64,000 nt of DNA from CAVWXT01 sp963759115 (GCA_963759115.1 CAVWXT010000001.1:744001-808000), one strand, 5' to 3'; positions 27,916 through 37,961 are shown, numbered from the stretch's first letter. A program made the numbers and translations. Notes: a model not told the origin generated them from the letters alone.

Positions 27916-29495
27916 ATGCCCCCCCCTCCACCACTCCCCCCTCGCTCGGCACAGCTTTCTGAGACCGATCTGTCCGGCCGGCAGTTGGGCGATTTTCACC
28001 TGCTGCGGCGGTTGGGACGGGGAGCGATGGCCGAGGTGTACCTGGCCGAACAAGAGCGTCTGAAGCGGCGGGTGGCGGTGAAGATTCTCAAGCCGGATCT
28101 GGCCGGCGACCGCACCTACCTCCAGCGATTCGAGTTGGAGGCTCAGGCGGCGGCCTCGCTGGTACACGCCAACATCGTGCAGATTTACGAGGTGGGCTGC
28201 GTCGACCTGCTGCACTACATTGCCCAGGAGTACGTGCAGGGCCAAAACCTCCAAGATTACGTTGCCCGGCACGGTCCGTGCGATTTGTCCCATGCCTTGT
28301 CGATCATGCGGCAGGTGGCGGCCGCTTTGGCCAAGGCCGCCGAGCAAGGGGTGGTGCATCGCGACATCAAACCGGAGAACATCATGCTCACGGCCCGCGG
28401 CGAGGTGAAGGTGGCCGATTTCGGCCTCGCCCGCGTCACCCGCGAAGGGGCCGAGAACGATCTCACACAGGTCGGCATTACGATGGGCACGCCCCTGTAC
28501 ATGAGCCCGGAACAGGTGGAAGGCAAGCCGCTGGATCCCCGCAGCGACATCTACTCGTTTGGCGTGACGTGCTACCACATGCTGACCGGCGCGCCGCCCT
28601 TTAGCGGCGAAACGGCGCTGGGCGTGGCCGTGCAACACCTCAAGAAGCAGCCCCAGCCGCTGGAATCGCTGCGTCCCGACTTGCCCCCCTCATTGTGCCG
28701 CATCGTTCACCAGATGTTGGCGAAGGACCCGTCGCGGCGTTTTGCCTCGGCCCGCGATCTGCTCAAGGAACTGCGACGGGTGCAAATCGAGCACTTCGGC
28801 GACGATTGGCCGGAAGACCTTCCTGCGTGGGATTCGCTGGCGGGAGAAATGCCCCCCGACCCGCGCGTCGCTGCCACGCAGGAGCTCGCCGGACTGATGA
28901 AGACCATGGCCGCGGCGCGGCCCAGCCGTCGCGGCCGGGTTTGGGTCGCCGCCGGTCTGGTGGGAGCGTTCCTCCTGGGAGGCTTCGCCGCCTGGTCGGC
29001 TGCCGTCCCGCCGTCGCTCTTGGCCGAGGCCAAGTCCGCCGAGCCTCCCATTCACAAGCAGTCGTCGGTCCTGCGGCAATGGTACCTCGCCTCCCAGTTC
29101 AACACCGAAGCCGCGTGGCAGAGCGTGATCGACTACTTCCCCGAAAGACAGCTGCGCTGCGCTCTGCGCCCGAAGAGCAACTCGCGCTGATCTACCTGCG
29201 GGAATATCCTGATCGGGCCATGAGCATCTTCGAGACACTGTCCAAACAGGAAGAAGAGGGCCTGCGGGCGTTCGGCCTGGCAGGGAAATGCGGCATCCTC
29301 AGCATTCGCCACCAGTACGACGAGTCGAACGCCGTTTTCGACGAGCTTCTACCCATTCGGAACAGTCTGACCAGCCGGCCGATGGCCGTGCTGGTGGATC
29401 ATGCCGTAAAGAAGAACCGCTCCGTGCTCGGTCCGCAGACGGCACAGGCATGGGACAAGTGGTTCGAAGAGCAGTTCCCCCACGACAACGGTTGA
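27916..29495 (+). CDS. Membrane-anchored serine/threonine protein kinase (one frameshift)
   Basis: Eukaryotic-type kinase of about 526 residues. Glycine loop GRGAMAEVYLA (35-45), ATP-binding Lys56 in VAVKIL, catalytic HRDIKPEN (148-155), DFG (168-170), then GTPLYMSPEQ and DIYSFGVTCYHMLTG. After about residue 335 comes one membrane helix (VWVAAGLVGAFLLGGFAAWSA), and the tail faces the periplasm. One base is missing near 29160; restoring it joins to PEEQLALIYLREYPDRAMSI, a TPR-like helical tail ending EEQFPHDNG. Planctomycete genomes have many such kinases; the ligand is unknown. tRNA-Glu follows 70 bases downstream. Confidence 0.85.
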
Positions 29496-29564
29496 CAGTG
29501 CCGGCGGGGGATGGTAGAAGATAATGTTTCTCCGCTGGCCAGAGCCGTGGAGAGGTGGAAATTG

Positions 29565-29637
29565 GCCCCCTTCGTCTAGTGGCCCAGGACATCGGGTTCT
29601 CAGTCCGAGAACAGGGGTTCGACTCCCCTAGGGGGTA
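29565..29637 (+). tRNA. tRNA-Glu (anticodon CTC)
   Basis: 73 bases that fold as a standard cloverleaf: acceptor GCCCCCT/AGGGGGT, D-arm GTCT/GGAC, anticodon stem TCGGG/TCCGA with loop TTCTCAG (anticodon CTC), and T-arm AGGGG/CCCCT with TTCGACT. The CCA end is not encoded. Confidence 0.93.
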
Positions 29638-29677
29638 CTAGATACGTTTGTACATCATTGCAGACGCCGGAAGATTC

Positions 29678-31513
29678 GTAAAGCTTCGTCCAACCCGTCC
29701 GCGTAGGGGATTGGCCGGGTGCCAAGGTGCTTCGACGAGGGGATGGCCTTGGGCAATGTTATGAACTGTCGGGGGCGGCCGGGATCGCGGTTGGCATCGT
29801 CAATGTAGCGCGCCGTTCGGAAGAGAGATTCCAGGGCAGAAAGGGGTGGATGTCGTCGGGCGCCTTCCCGCCAGCCGCTGCACAATTCTCCAAGTACCAC
29901 GTCAGCCACGGGCGAGGATTGATTTTCCCGTGAGCCAGCGTGGCCAATAGCGAGAACATGGTCGCTGCCAGCCGGCCACTCCAGAGGGAACCCGAGCCGC
30001 AGAAGTTCTTTCGCGCCACGGCCGGACCGCGACCAGCTCGTTCCGAAGCGTTGTTGTCCAGCGGGATGCGCGGATCATCGACGAACCGAACCAGTCCCGT
30101 CCAATGCTCTTGCAGACTTTCCAGAACTTTGCGGCACGGCTGGCGGAGTTTGGCATCGGAGAGTTCTGTCACGGCTTCAGCACGCATCGTTTCCACCGCA
30201 CGACGCAAGAGAACATCCTGTTCTTGAAACTTCACCGAATCGAACGGATGTTGTAGGCGTTCTCGATTGACGTGATAAACGTGTCGGATGCGGCGCAGCC
30301 ACTCCAAGGCCCAAGGCGTCAACTCCGTCCAACTCTTGCCCACTGCGACAAAGTCGCGCCGCACATGCGCCGAACAGAACGCCAACAACAGCAACCCTCT
30401 TTTCACCGGCGTCATGGCCTTGTAGCCTGAGTACCGATCCACTGCCAACACCCCGGAAGCCTTTAGCCCCAAGTGCGACTGCGGCACTTCGTGGCCGCGA
30501 CTGGGATCGAGCAGATAGACCACCGTATCCGTGCCGAGAATGACCCACAACCACCAGCCATAGCCCTTTTTCCCGTCCAAAACGGCGAAAACCAGCCATC
30601 GGGTTTCGTCGGCTTGATGGAAGTCGCCTTGCCGATTTCGCTCGCACAATGCCTCGTAGATCGGCTGCAACATCGGCCCCATCCGTTGCAGCCCGTCGTT
30701 GATCGTGCCACCCGGCAAGTCCAAATCATACTGTTCGAGTTGCCCGAGCAGCCGTTCCGTGGGCCGATACGACGAATACTTATCCAACAAGACAAACACC
30801 CAGATCGAAACGCCGTAGTTGCCTTTGGGAATCAATTTCGGCGGCGGCGGGGCCGTAAGCGTTCGCCTCGCGGGATCGCAATCGCACGCCGCCCGATAGC
30901 GTCGCCGTCGAATGCGCCGCCGATGCGCCCGCACGTCGATCTCCAACACCTCCGAATCTTCCGTGTCTGACATCATCGCGGGCAACCTTCCGCAGATCGG
31001 ACAGATCAACGATTCTTCCGGCAGCGCGACAAACTCTTCCTCGACTGGCAGATGGGAATAGTCGCGCCGACCGTGGCCGGCATGACCGGGCTGCGCACCG
31101 CGTTTCTTCGGGAGTCGTTTCGACCTCTTGGGGATCGAACAAATCGTTGGCCCGATTGCCTTGGGCCGACTTCTCCGACTTGCGACCAAAGAGCTTGTCT
31201 TGCAGGGCGCGGACCTGACCGCGAGATTGTTCAAGCTCCTCGGTCAACTGTTCAAGGCGTCTTAGGGCCTTGGCATGTTGGCTTTTCCAATAGCCGACTT
31301 CCCGGCGGAAATCTCTCTGCAACTGCTCCAGTGCGCGTTCCAGACGTTCGACGGCCGGGCAGTTCGCACAAGAAACCAACGTCTTCGTCGTCTCGGTCGG
31401 CGGGACCAGAAGCGTGGCATTCATAAGGCCACGCTATATCCAGATTGCCCCCCTCAGGCCAGATCAATATCTTCGCCAACCCACCCCAAAGGACGGGTTG
31501 GACGAAGCTTTAC
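29678..31513 (-). mobile_element. IS66-family insertion sequence, transposase-only type
   Basis: Perfect 23-bp terminal inverted repeats (29678-29700 and 31491-31513) start with GTAAAGC, close to the GTAA ends of IS66 elements. The element is 1,836 bp and holds only the large transposase; no TnpA/TnpB accessory genes. The flanks (GAAGATTC left, TTGCACGC right) show no 8-bp duplication. It begins 40 bases after tRNA-Glu. Confidence 0.9.
29759..31424 (-). CDS. tnpC: IS66-family transposase (TnpC) with one frameshift
   Basis: About 555 residues. The N-terminus is a coiled-coil (LERALEQLQRDFRREVGYWK) and LFGRKSEK, typical of IS66 TnpC. After one extra C near 31112 it continues as PKKRGAQPGHAGHGRRDY, then a zinc-binding CPICGRLP and the large DDE domain: HQADETRWLV (first Asp), VLAVDRYSGYKAM (second Asp), and IPLDNNASERAGRG with the catalytic Glu. 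The single insertion may be a sequence error or a real inactivation. Confidence 0.85.
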
Positions 31514-31554
31514 TTGCACGCGTGCGTAAGTCGTTGTAATATATTGCTTTGCGT

Positions 31555-31584
31555 CCAACAAAAAACCCGTCATGAAGACGGGTT
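31555..31584 (-). terminator. Rho-independent terminator of tRNA-Met
   Basis: On the minus strand AACCCGTC, loop TTCAT, GACGGGTT (31564-31584) is followed by a T tract. It begins five bases after the 3' end of the tRNA. Confidence 0.85.
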
Positions 31585-31588
31585 CAAG

Positions 31589-31662
31589 TAGCGGCGGTAG
31601 GAGTCGAACCTACGACACGCGGATTATGATTCCGCTGCTCTGACCAACTGAGCTACGCCGCC
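31589..31662 (-). tRNA. tRNA-Met (anticodon CAT), elongator type
   Basis: 74 bases with acceptor GGCGGCG, D-arm GCTC/GAGC, anticodon stem GCGGA/TCCGC with loop ATCATAA, and T-arm GTAGG/CCTAC. No encoded CCA. The first pair and D-loop fit elongator Met, not initiator; a lysidine-modified tRNA-Ile2 cannot be fully excluded. Confidence 0.9.
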
Positions 31663-31964
31663 AGGCGAAAGAACGCAGGTATGTTGTCCTCGCGCTAGCC
31701 CGCTACGACGCGGAAACCAAGCCGAGCATAGCATCCCCAAGCAGGCCTGCCAAGCCCCGGCCCGACTTCCTGCGTTATACGAACTACGTCCGACAGGGGG
31801 CAGATAAGGCGTCGAGGCGGGTCCACCATTCTGGCCCGTGGTTCGATCTTGACCGTCGCCTCCAGGAGCATCCGCCGCTGCCTTCCAGGTCCACCCGCGT
31901 CCGTTACAATGGGAGGCGCAAAACGTGTTCCCGATTTCCGATCACAGGAAAGGAGCAAGCTGAC
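31663..31964. other. Intergenic stretch without a recognisable gene
   Basis: About 300 bases between tRNA-Met and the adenosine-specific kinase gene. No repeat with long arms, ORF or clear promoter that I can support apart from the GGAAAGGAG ribosome-binding site of the next gene at its right end. Confidence 0.5.
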
Positions 31965-32450
31965 GTGCAACTCACCACCGTGAAAATCGAGAAGCCGGAG
32001 GCAATCAACTTCCTCCTCGGGCAGACGCACTTCATCAAGTCCGTCGAAGATCTCCACGAAGCCCTGGTGGGCGCCGTGCCGGGCATCAAATTCGGTCTGG
32101 CGTTCTGCGAGGCCTCGGGCAAGTGCCTGGTGCGATGGTCAGGCACCGACCCCGCCATGATCGAACTGGCACAGAAGAACGCCACAGCCATCGCCGCCGG
32201 TCACATCTTCATCATCTTCCTGGGCGAGGGTTTCTACCCCGTCAACGTACTGAACGCGGTCAAGCTGGCGCCGGAAGTGTGCCGCATCTTCTGCGCCACC
32301 GCCAACCCGGTGGAGGTGGTCCTCGCGGAGACCGAACAGGGGCGAGGCATCCTCGGGGTCGTGGACGGATTCCAGCCCAAGGGAGTCGAGGGCGAGGACG
32401 ACATCAAGTGGCGGAAGGGCTTCCTGCGGCAAATCGGCTACAAGCTCTGA
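31965..32450 (+). CDS. Adenosine-specific kinase family protein
   Basis: 161 residues from a GTG start with AAGGAG about nine bases upstream. The whole protein fits the adenosine-specific kinase family (PF04008): KIEKPEAINFLLGQTHFIKS at the N-terminus, GAVPGIKFGLAFCEASGK, AAGHIFIIFLGEGFYPVNVL, and VEVVLAETEQGRGILGVVDG near the end. The structural family comes from archaeal and bacterial proteins whose adenosine phosphorylation has been proposed from structure. No neighbour gives more context. Confidence 0.88.
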   Translation: MQLTTVKIEKPEAINFLLGQTHFIKSVEDLHEALVGAVPGIKFGLAFCEASGKCLVRWSGTDPAMIELAQKNATAIAAGHIFIIFLGEGFYPVNVLNAVKLAPEVCRIFCATANPVEVVLAETEQGRGILGVVDGFQPKGVEGEDDIKWRKGFLRQIGYKL

Positions 32451-32780
32451 TCGCAAGGAAGCCGGAAGGCGGCGGGCACCGGATGCAGGGCGATGGGCGG
32501 GAGGCAACGATGCTGATCTACTTGGCGGGACCGGTAGACGAAGGGTGTCAAAGGCCAAGCCACGCTGCGTATCCGAGAGCGACCGCCGAAGTTGGCGTAC
32601 GGTTCGCGAAAGATGGGAATCGCCCCTTCCTCGGTATCCTTGAGGGCGATGCGCGGAGTAAGCCATGATATTTCCTTGCGGTTGCTTCCTATCGCCACGA
32701 CGGCGGAGAGAGCCCTGGCAATCATTCGCGTCTCTGCCTCGCCACCTGCGCCGCCGATTCCCCTGAGGGTATCCAAAAAG

Positions 32781-33091
32781 GCCTCCTCGGCAGAATCTGT
32801 GGGTTGATTTGGGCCGTGAAACTCAGTTTGAATCTGGATTTTCAGGGGTTTTCGTGATTTCGGGAGCCTCAACGATCTGATTCATAGATTCCATCCCCGT
32901 TTTTCCGTGGCAAAGGTCCGTGCGTTGCAGATGTGGGAGACCCGACGAGGGCCGTTACACAACAAGAAAACCCCGGTTTTGCGGCTGTTTCCACCGTCAT
33001 TTATTTGCCCTGCCATCCCTCAGAAAATCCACCTTGCCAGGACGAATCCCCCGTAGGCCCATTTTTCACCCACAGATTTTGCCGAAGACCC
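32781..33091. mobile_element. 311-bp MITE-like element, copy 1
   Basis: An exact copy of 57895-58205. The ends GCCTCCTCGGCAGAATCTGT and the complement of ATTTTGCCGAAGACCC form 24-bp imperfect inverted repeats (19 of 24 match, core AATCTGTGGGT). It is flanked by the 8-bp direct repeat CCAAAAAG (32773-32780 and 33092-33099). No ORF of transposase size lies inside. The stretch 32451-32780 before it has no recognised gene. Confidence 0.85.
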
Positions 33092-33141
33092 CCAAAAAGT
33101 GAGAGACCTTCTTTGCCGCCGACCGCCAACAGCCGGCTGCC

Positions 33142-33534
33142 TTACTCCTCGTTGTCCACGACCACCGTCTTCCCTCCGGCTTCGCTGGTAATTCCAATTG
33201 CCAGATATTCTACCGCTTCCGACCCTTGGTTCCGCATCTCGTGGACCTCGCGGGGGTCGATCACCACCGTATCGCCGCGGCGCAGGCTGACGGTCTCCGC
33301 TGCGACCGTGACCTCTGCCGCCCCCTGCACGACGATGAAGATTTCCTGCATGTCCTCGTGGTAGTGTCGGCTGAACCGCTTGCCCGCGCCAAGACTGGCC
33401 CAGTTGATCATCTGGATGCGGCCCGGCTGCAAGTCGGCCTTTTCGAGCAGGACCTTCTTCAAAACTCCGGGTGACATGGGGTTCTCGTGCCCGGCGGGGA
33501 CGAAAGAGCGTGCGGAGAAGTGGATGAGTTTCAT
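33142..33534 (-). CDS. Cupin-domain protein
   Basis: 130 residues from the start at 33534 (MKLIHFSARSF). A single conserved beta-barrel cupin is visible: GAGKRFSRHYHEDMQEIFIV has the first metal motif (H-x-H, E), and RRGDTVVIDPREVHEMRNQG has the second (G, P, H). Such small cupins bind a metal and may be sugar-binding or regulatory; the substrate is unknown. It has no operon partner. Confidence 0.85.
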   Translation of the reverse strand: MKLIHFSARSFVPAGHENPMSPGVLKKVLLEKADLQPGRIQMINWASLGAGKRFSRHYHEDMQEIFIVVQGAAEVTVAAETVSLRRGDTVVIDPREVHEMRNQGSEAVEYLAIGITSEAGGKTVVVDNEE

Positions 33535-33640
33535 GGTGTGGTTCCGGCATCTACAGGGTGATGAGCAACCCGCCATTCTAGCCGCTTTCCATCCAGCCCA
33601 GCAATCCTGGTGCTCGACAACTCAGGGCCGATCAGTTTTT

Positions 33641-33715
33641 CACTGTAGGAGGCGACTCCAGTCGCCGATTGCCCGAAATCAGCCGCAAATCGGCGACGGG
33701 AGTCGCCTCCTAGTG
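33641..33715. repeat. TAGGAGGCGACTCC hairpin repeat at the intron 5' edge
   Basis: Arms 33646-33670 and 33688-33712 (GTAGGAGGCGACTCCAGTCG against the complement ending CGCCTCCTA) pair with one or two mismatches. The group II intron starts at its right end. Confidence 0.75.
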
Positions 33716-34498
33716 CGCTTGTGAGTGTATCGAATCAGCAAGGTGCAAGTCCTTGTCGAAGTTGGGTTTGAACTTCGTAACCGAAAGTAACTGCGTCCTC
33801 GTGAGAGGGGGTGGAGAGCAACTGAAGGTGAACGGCTGGTCCGCAGGATGACGAACTCGATTCGGCCGGTTGTCGTGGCGAGCCTGCTAGGAAAAGGCGA
33901 AGCCCAAGTGACGCTGTGGTCCTCGCAAGGGATGCGGTCGGCAGACCGCGCGGTAAGCTCCGGGGGGAAACCAAACCAAGCCCCAGAGGCGGCAACAGGT
34001 GGTTGGAGGCGGAACGGTCGGAAGGTTTGATACATGAAGCAAGGAGACCTGGGCGGGTACAAGGACGAAGTTCATTGTCCCTGATAAGGATACGAAGAAT
34101 CGACCGCCCAGGAGTCAGAGCGTCCATACGAGCGAGGAAGCGGGGCAATGCCCGTCGAGCAAAGGGACGCAGGAAAGTGGATGAAACATGACGCACGGCC
34201 AAAACCACACCGTACCGCGAGTGTCGGCAACGACTAGCCACGACGGACTGCGTCAGGCACACGTAACTTGGCTCAGATTGGCCGCACCGTCGATGTTGCA
34301 TGTTGGTGGCCTTCCCGTGAAGGTCAGGGCCTTTCGCTTCTGCCGATCCCGAGAAGGAACCTTGTTTCCTTCCCGCGCTCGGTTCACCAATCCTCTACGA
34401 GGTAACACCACTAACCGGAGAGCCGGATGCGGGAAATCCGCCAGTCCGGTTCGGAGGGAGGGGAGGCCGGGAACTTAACCGGCCTTCCCTACCCCTAT
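33713..34498 (+). mobile_element. Group II intron without an encoded reverse transcriptase
   Basis: The left edge is GTGCG (33713), the canonical GUGYG 5' end, followed by domain-I-like CAAGGTGCAAGTCC and ACCGAAAGTAACT. A textbook domain V lies at 34420-34453: GAGCCGGATGC, tetraloop GGAAATCC, then GCCAGTCCGGTTCG, with the AGC catalytic triad. Domain VI follows (GGGGAGGCCGG, loop, CCGGCCTTCCCTACCCCTAT), and the right edge is TAT at 34498. Only 786 bases long, with about 200 bases of domain IV where a maturase gene would be; no reverse-transcriptase motif is present. It lies right after a hairpin repeat, the kind of site used by group IIC introns. Confidence 0.75.
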
Positions 34499-34685
34499 CA
34501 ACTCGGATTTGGGAAAACTGATCGGCCCTGCTCGACAACTCCGTCAAACGGACTCCCGTCGGGGCTTGATTCCGTCTGGCTGCAATCGCCTCGATCAGGT
34601 ATCCTATGGGGCAATTCGCCCGTCCGAAGTCAGGAAGCATTCGGAGATCGGCGCGAGAATCTGCCCATTCTCGTTGGAAGGAAGC

Positions 34686-35519
34686 ATGGCGATGTCCAGG
34701 CAGCGATCCGCCACCGCGGGGAATGTTGGAATCGTTCTGACCGGCATCGCGTTGGGTGCATGGCTATTCTGCGAGTCTGTTGCACTCGGGCAAGGCGGCG
34801 GCATGGGCGGTATGGGTGGTAGCGCGGGCGGCGGTGGCAAGGGACGCGGCGGCATGGGCGGTGGAAAGGGCTCCGATCGCTACACCAGCGCTTCCGATTA
34901 TTACCATGGCGCCGCTCCGCCGCCCCCCCAGGTCATCCTCACACCCCACGGTGGTCAGTATCTCTCGACCGAAGCGAACGAGTACGAGATCGTCTACATG
35001 CCGCTCCAGGCACGCATCTATCTGTACGACAAGACCCGCAAGCCCCTGAGCGCTCGAGACGTGCATGCCCAGATGTCGCTGAAACAGCCCGCGGACAACG
35101 TCGTTCGGCACGTTCCGTTTCAGTATATTGCCCCGCCTGCGGGAGCGACCGAACAGGACTACGTGGTCGCCATCTTCGACTTCCGACAATTGACGGATAA
35201 GGAAACGCCAATCACCTTCGAGTTTTCCGGGCTTTCGGACCGCCGCCACCCGACTGCTTCCTTCACGCCGCTGTTTTCCCCCCTCAAGATTCGTCCCTAT
35301 GTGGCACAAGTCCTGCTTACGGAATCGGATCGAGACGGCGTCATGCGACAGCGAGTCTGTCCTGTGACCGGGGCTGTCCTCGGGAGCAGAGGATCGATCA
35401 CCAAATTGTATATTGCCGACTATCCCCTGTACGTGTCCGGTCAGGACTCCATCGCCGCTGTCGAGCAGTCGCCGGAAAGATACCTGCCCCAGCCTTCCAT
35501 GCCAACCCCGGGGCGGTGA
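34686..35519 (+). CDS. Hypothetical secreted protein with Gly-rich segment
   Basis: 277 residues. A signal peptide (IVLTGIALGAWLFCESVALG) is followed by a Gly/Met repeat (GGGMGGMGGSAGGGGKGRGG), then a folded domain: ILTPHGGQYLSTEANEYEIV, IYLYDKTRKPLSARDVH, and KIRPYVAQVLLTESDRDGVM. The start at 34686 follows GGAAGGA; 34692 is a second ATG. I recognise no family; the pattern resembles planctomycete extracytoplasmic proteins with an Ig-like fold. It lies directly after the group II intron. Confidence 0.65.
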   Translation: MAMSRQRSATAGNVGIVLTGIALGAWLFCESVALGQGGGMGGMGGSAGGGGKGRGGMGGGKGSDRYTSASDYYHGAAPPPPQVILTPHGGQYLSTEANEYEIVYMPLQARIYLYDKTRKPLSARDVHAQMSLKQPADNVVRHVPFQYIAPPAGATEQDYVVAIFDFRQLTDKETPITFEFSGLSDRRHPTASFTPLFSPLKIRPYVAQVLLTESDRDGVMRQRVCPVTGAVLGSRGSITKLYIADYPLYVSGQDSIAAVEQSPERYLPQPSMPTPGR

Positions 35520-35687
35520 GTCCGCACGCCGAGTGTGGGCGTCAAGATGGTGGTTGGGGACTGCGTGGCTTGCGAGCCGTTCCCGAGCGAGAGTCATCTT
35601 GCGAACCAGCCCACGGCGGTCGGCACCGTCGCGGCAAGGCGAGCCGAGCGCTCGGGACTCGTGTTCGCGCGAATTCGCCTGCCCCCC

Positions 35688-36452
35688 TCAGATCAACATC
35701 TGGCTCAGGAACTGCCGCGTGCGCGGCATCTGCGGATCGTCGAGCACCTGGCTGGGCGGGCCGTCTTCGATGATCTTCCCGTCGGCCAGCACGACGACCC
35801 GATCGGCCGCCCGCCGGGCGAAGCCGATCTCGTGCGTCACGATGATCAGCGTCAGGCCGTCGCGCTTCAGGTCCTCCAGCACGGCCAGCACTTCGCTCTT
35901 CAGCTCCGGGTCCAGGGCGCTGGTGATCTCGTCGCACAGCAGGCCGCGCGGCTCCATGGCCATGGCCCGGGCGATGGCCACCCGCTGCTTCTGCCCGCCG
36001 GAAAGCTCCTGCGGATAGGCGGCGGCGCGGTCGGCCAGGCCGACGCGGTCCAAGAGTCGCATCGCCCGCTGGCGGGCGTCGGCCTTCGACGAGCTTCAGC
36101 ACGCAGCGCGGGGCCTCCATCACGTTCTCGCAGGGCCGTCAGGTGCGGGAAAGAGCTGGAAGTCCTGGAAGATCATGCCGAACAGCCGCCGCACCTGCGC
36201 GGGCCGCCGGACAGGCGTGATGGCTGCGATTGGGCAGCAGCGTGTGCGGGCCGACGCGGATCTCGCCCGCGTCGAAGCGTGTTCAGGCCGTTGATCGCAG
36301 CGCAAGCAGCGTCGATTTGCCCGCCCCGCTGGGGCCGATCAGGGCCACGGTCTGCCCGGCGTCGATCGCTCAGGCTGACGTCGTCCGAGCACCAGCCGCG
36401 GGCCGAATCGCTTGGTGACGTGGCTGATGTCGACCTGCATTTCGTCGCTCAT
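35688..36452 (-). CDS. Polar amino-acid ABC transporter ATP-binding protein (several frameshifts)
   Basis: About 250 residues, GlnQ-like. N-terminus MSDEMQVDISHVTKRFGPRL, then after removing two inserted bases VLDDVSLSIDAGQTVALIGP and a Walker A (GPSGAGKST in another frame), then the ABC signature ELSGGQKQRVAIARAMAM, Walker B LLCDEITSALDPE, and the switch His in IIVTHEIGF. It energises uptake by the SBP-permease next to it; start ATG and the permease stop overlap in ATGA (36449-36452). The breaks near 36095-36415 are all single-base insertions. Confidence 0.8.
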
Positions 36453-37961
36453 CGCCCTTTCCCCCAACGCTGTTCGAGGTAGCGCGACAGATAGCCCAGC
36501 GGCACCGACATCATCAGGTACAGCACGGCGGTCACCAGGCCGATCTCCAGGTACTTCAGGCTCGACTTGGCCAGGATCTGGTACTGCTTGGTCAGTTCCT
36601 CGACGGCGATGATGCTGACGATGCTGGTGTCCTTGAACAGGGCCACGAAGTCGTTGGTCATGGGCGGCAGGATCACGCGGATGGCCTGCGGCAGGATGAT
36701 GCGGCGGAAGGTGTGCAGCCGGGACATGCCCAGCGAGGCGCCGGCCTCCCATTGGCCGACGGGGATCGAGGCGATGCCCGCCCGATAGATTTCCGCCTGG
36801 TAGGCGGCGTAGTTCAGCCCGAAGCCCAGAATGGCCGCCGCCAGCGGCCGCAGTTTCAGGCGCCACGCGCCAGCTGGTAGATCTTCGGCGATCACCGGCA
36901 GCCCGTAGTAGAGGAAGTAAGCAGCAGCAGCACGGGAATGCCGCGGAAGAACTCGACGTAGACCATGGCCGACCAGCCGCAGCGGCGCCGGGCCGTAGAG
37001 CCGCAACAGGGCGATCGGCAGCCCGAGCGCCATCGCCAGCAGCATGCTGGTGAACGGTCAGCTCGACCGTCACGACGGCCCCGTCGCAGCAGCAGCGGGA
37101 AGATAGCGGCCGAAGTTCCAATGCCGGCCCGACTCGCGGACGACGTCGTGCTGACGCCCTCGCCGCCGAGCAGCCGCTCCTGGTCGTCGTTCCAGATGTT
37201 CCACTTCTCGTAGATGCGGCGCAGCTCGCCGCTTCTGGGCCAGCCGGCTCAGGGCGGCGTCGAACTCGCGCGGCCAGCGCCTCCTGGTCCTTGCGGAAGG
37301 CGATCGCGTAGTAGCCCGGCGCGATCGGCTGGCCGACGAACTTCAGCTTCGGCTTGCGGCTTGGCGTAGTACATGGCGATCGGCAGGTCCAGGAGCACGG
37401 CGTCGAGCCGGCCCAACTCCAGATCCACGTAGGGCTCGACCTGGTTGCCGTAGACCTTCTTGGCGATGCCCATTTGATCCAAGCAGCCGCTCGGCGGCCG
37501 TGTCTTCCAGCGTGCCCACCACGCCGCCCAGCTCCTTGCACTCCTCCAGCGACTCGAACCGCGATTCGTCGGCTCGGGCCGACCAGTTGCAGCGTGTAGA
37601 CGTAGTACGGCCGGCTGAAGCCGCAGGGCCTTGCGGCGGTCGGGCGTGATCTTCCAGGCCGTTCATGGCGAAGTCGAAGTCGCCCCGCTGCAGGCCCGAG
37701 CACAAGGCTCTTGAAGTCGTACTGGACGAACTCGATGCGGCGGCCGAGCTCCTTTTCCAGGGCCTCGGCCAGATCGACCTCGAAGCCGACGTAGCGGTTG
37801 AGGTCGTTCGGGTCTTTGAAGATGTACGGCGCGCCGCCTTCGGCATCGGCGGCCCAACGCAGGGGCGGCTGCTCGCCGACTTCCGCCGCGGCCAGCAGGG
37901 CTACCGGGGCTGCGAACCGGCAAGCCAGCAGCAACAAGAAAATGCCCGCCCATCGAACCAT
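36449..37961 (-). CDS. Polar amino-acid ABC transporter, fused substrate-binding and permease protein (many insertions)
   Basis: About 500 residues. A signal peptide (GIFLLLLACRFAAPVALLAA) leads to a periplasmic amino-acid-binding domain (SBP_bac_3): GFEVDLAEALEKELGRRIEF, QYDFKSLV-PGLQRGDFDFAM, and, after corrections, ITPDRRKALRFSRPYYVY. The C-terminal half is a HisM-type permease: MALGLPIALLRLYG, LNYAAYQAEIYRAGIASIP, SLGMSRLHTFRRIILPQAIR (the EAA loop). Fusion of binding protein and permease is a known arrangement. Nine or more junctions (for example near 37226, 37273, 37357, 37481, 37580, 37621, 37652, 37696) are each fixed by removing one base. Confidence 0.75.

Noticed and set aside
32920..33102. 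Small ORF in both MITE copies (starting MRCRCGRPDE)
   Set aside because: It occurs only because the two copies are identical DNA; there is no ribosome-binding site and the ends differ beyond the repeat. I treat it as non-coding.
34190..34410. Reverse transcriptase remnant inside the group II intron
   Set aside because: The plus-strand frame (MTHGQNHTVPRVSATTSHDG) has no reverse-transcriptase motif such as YADD; domain IV is too short.
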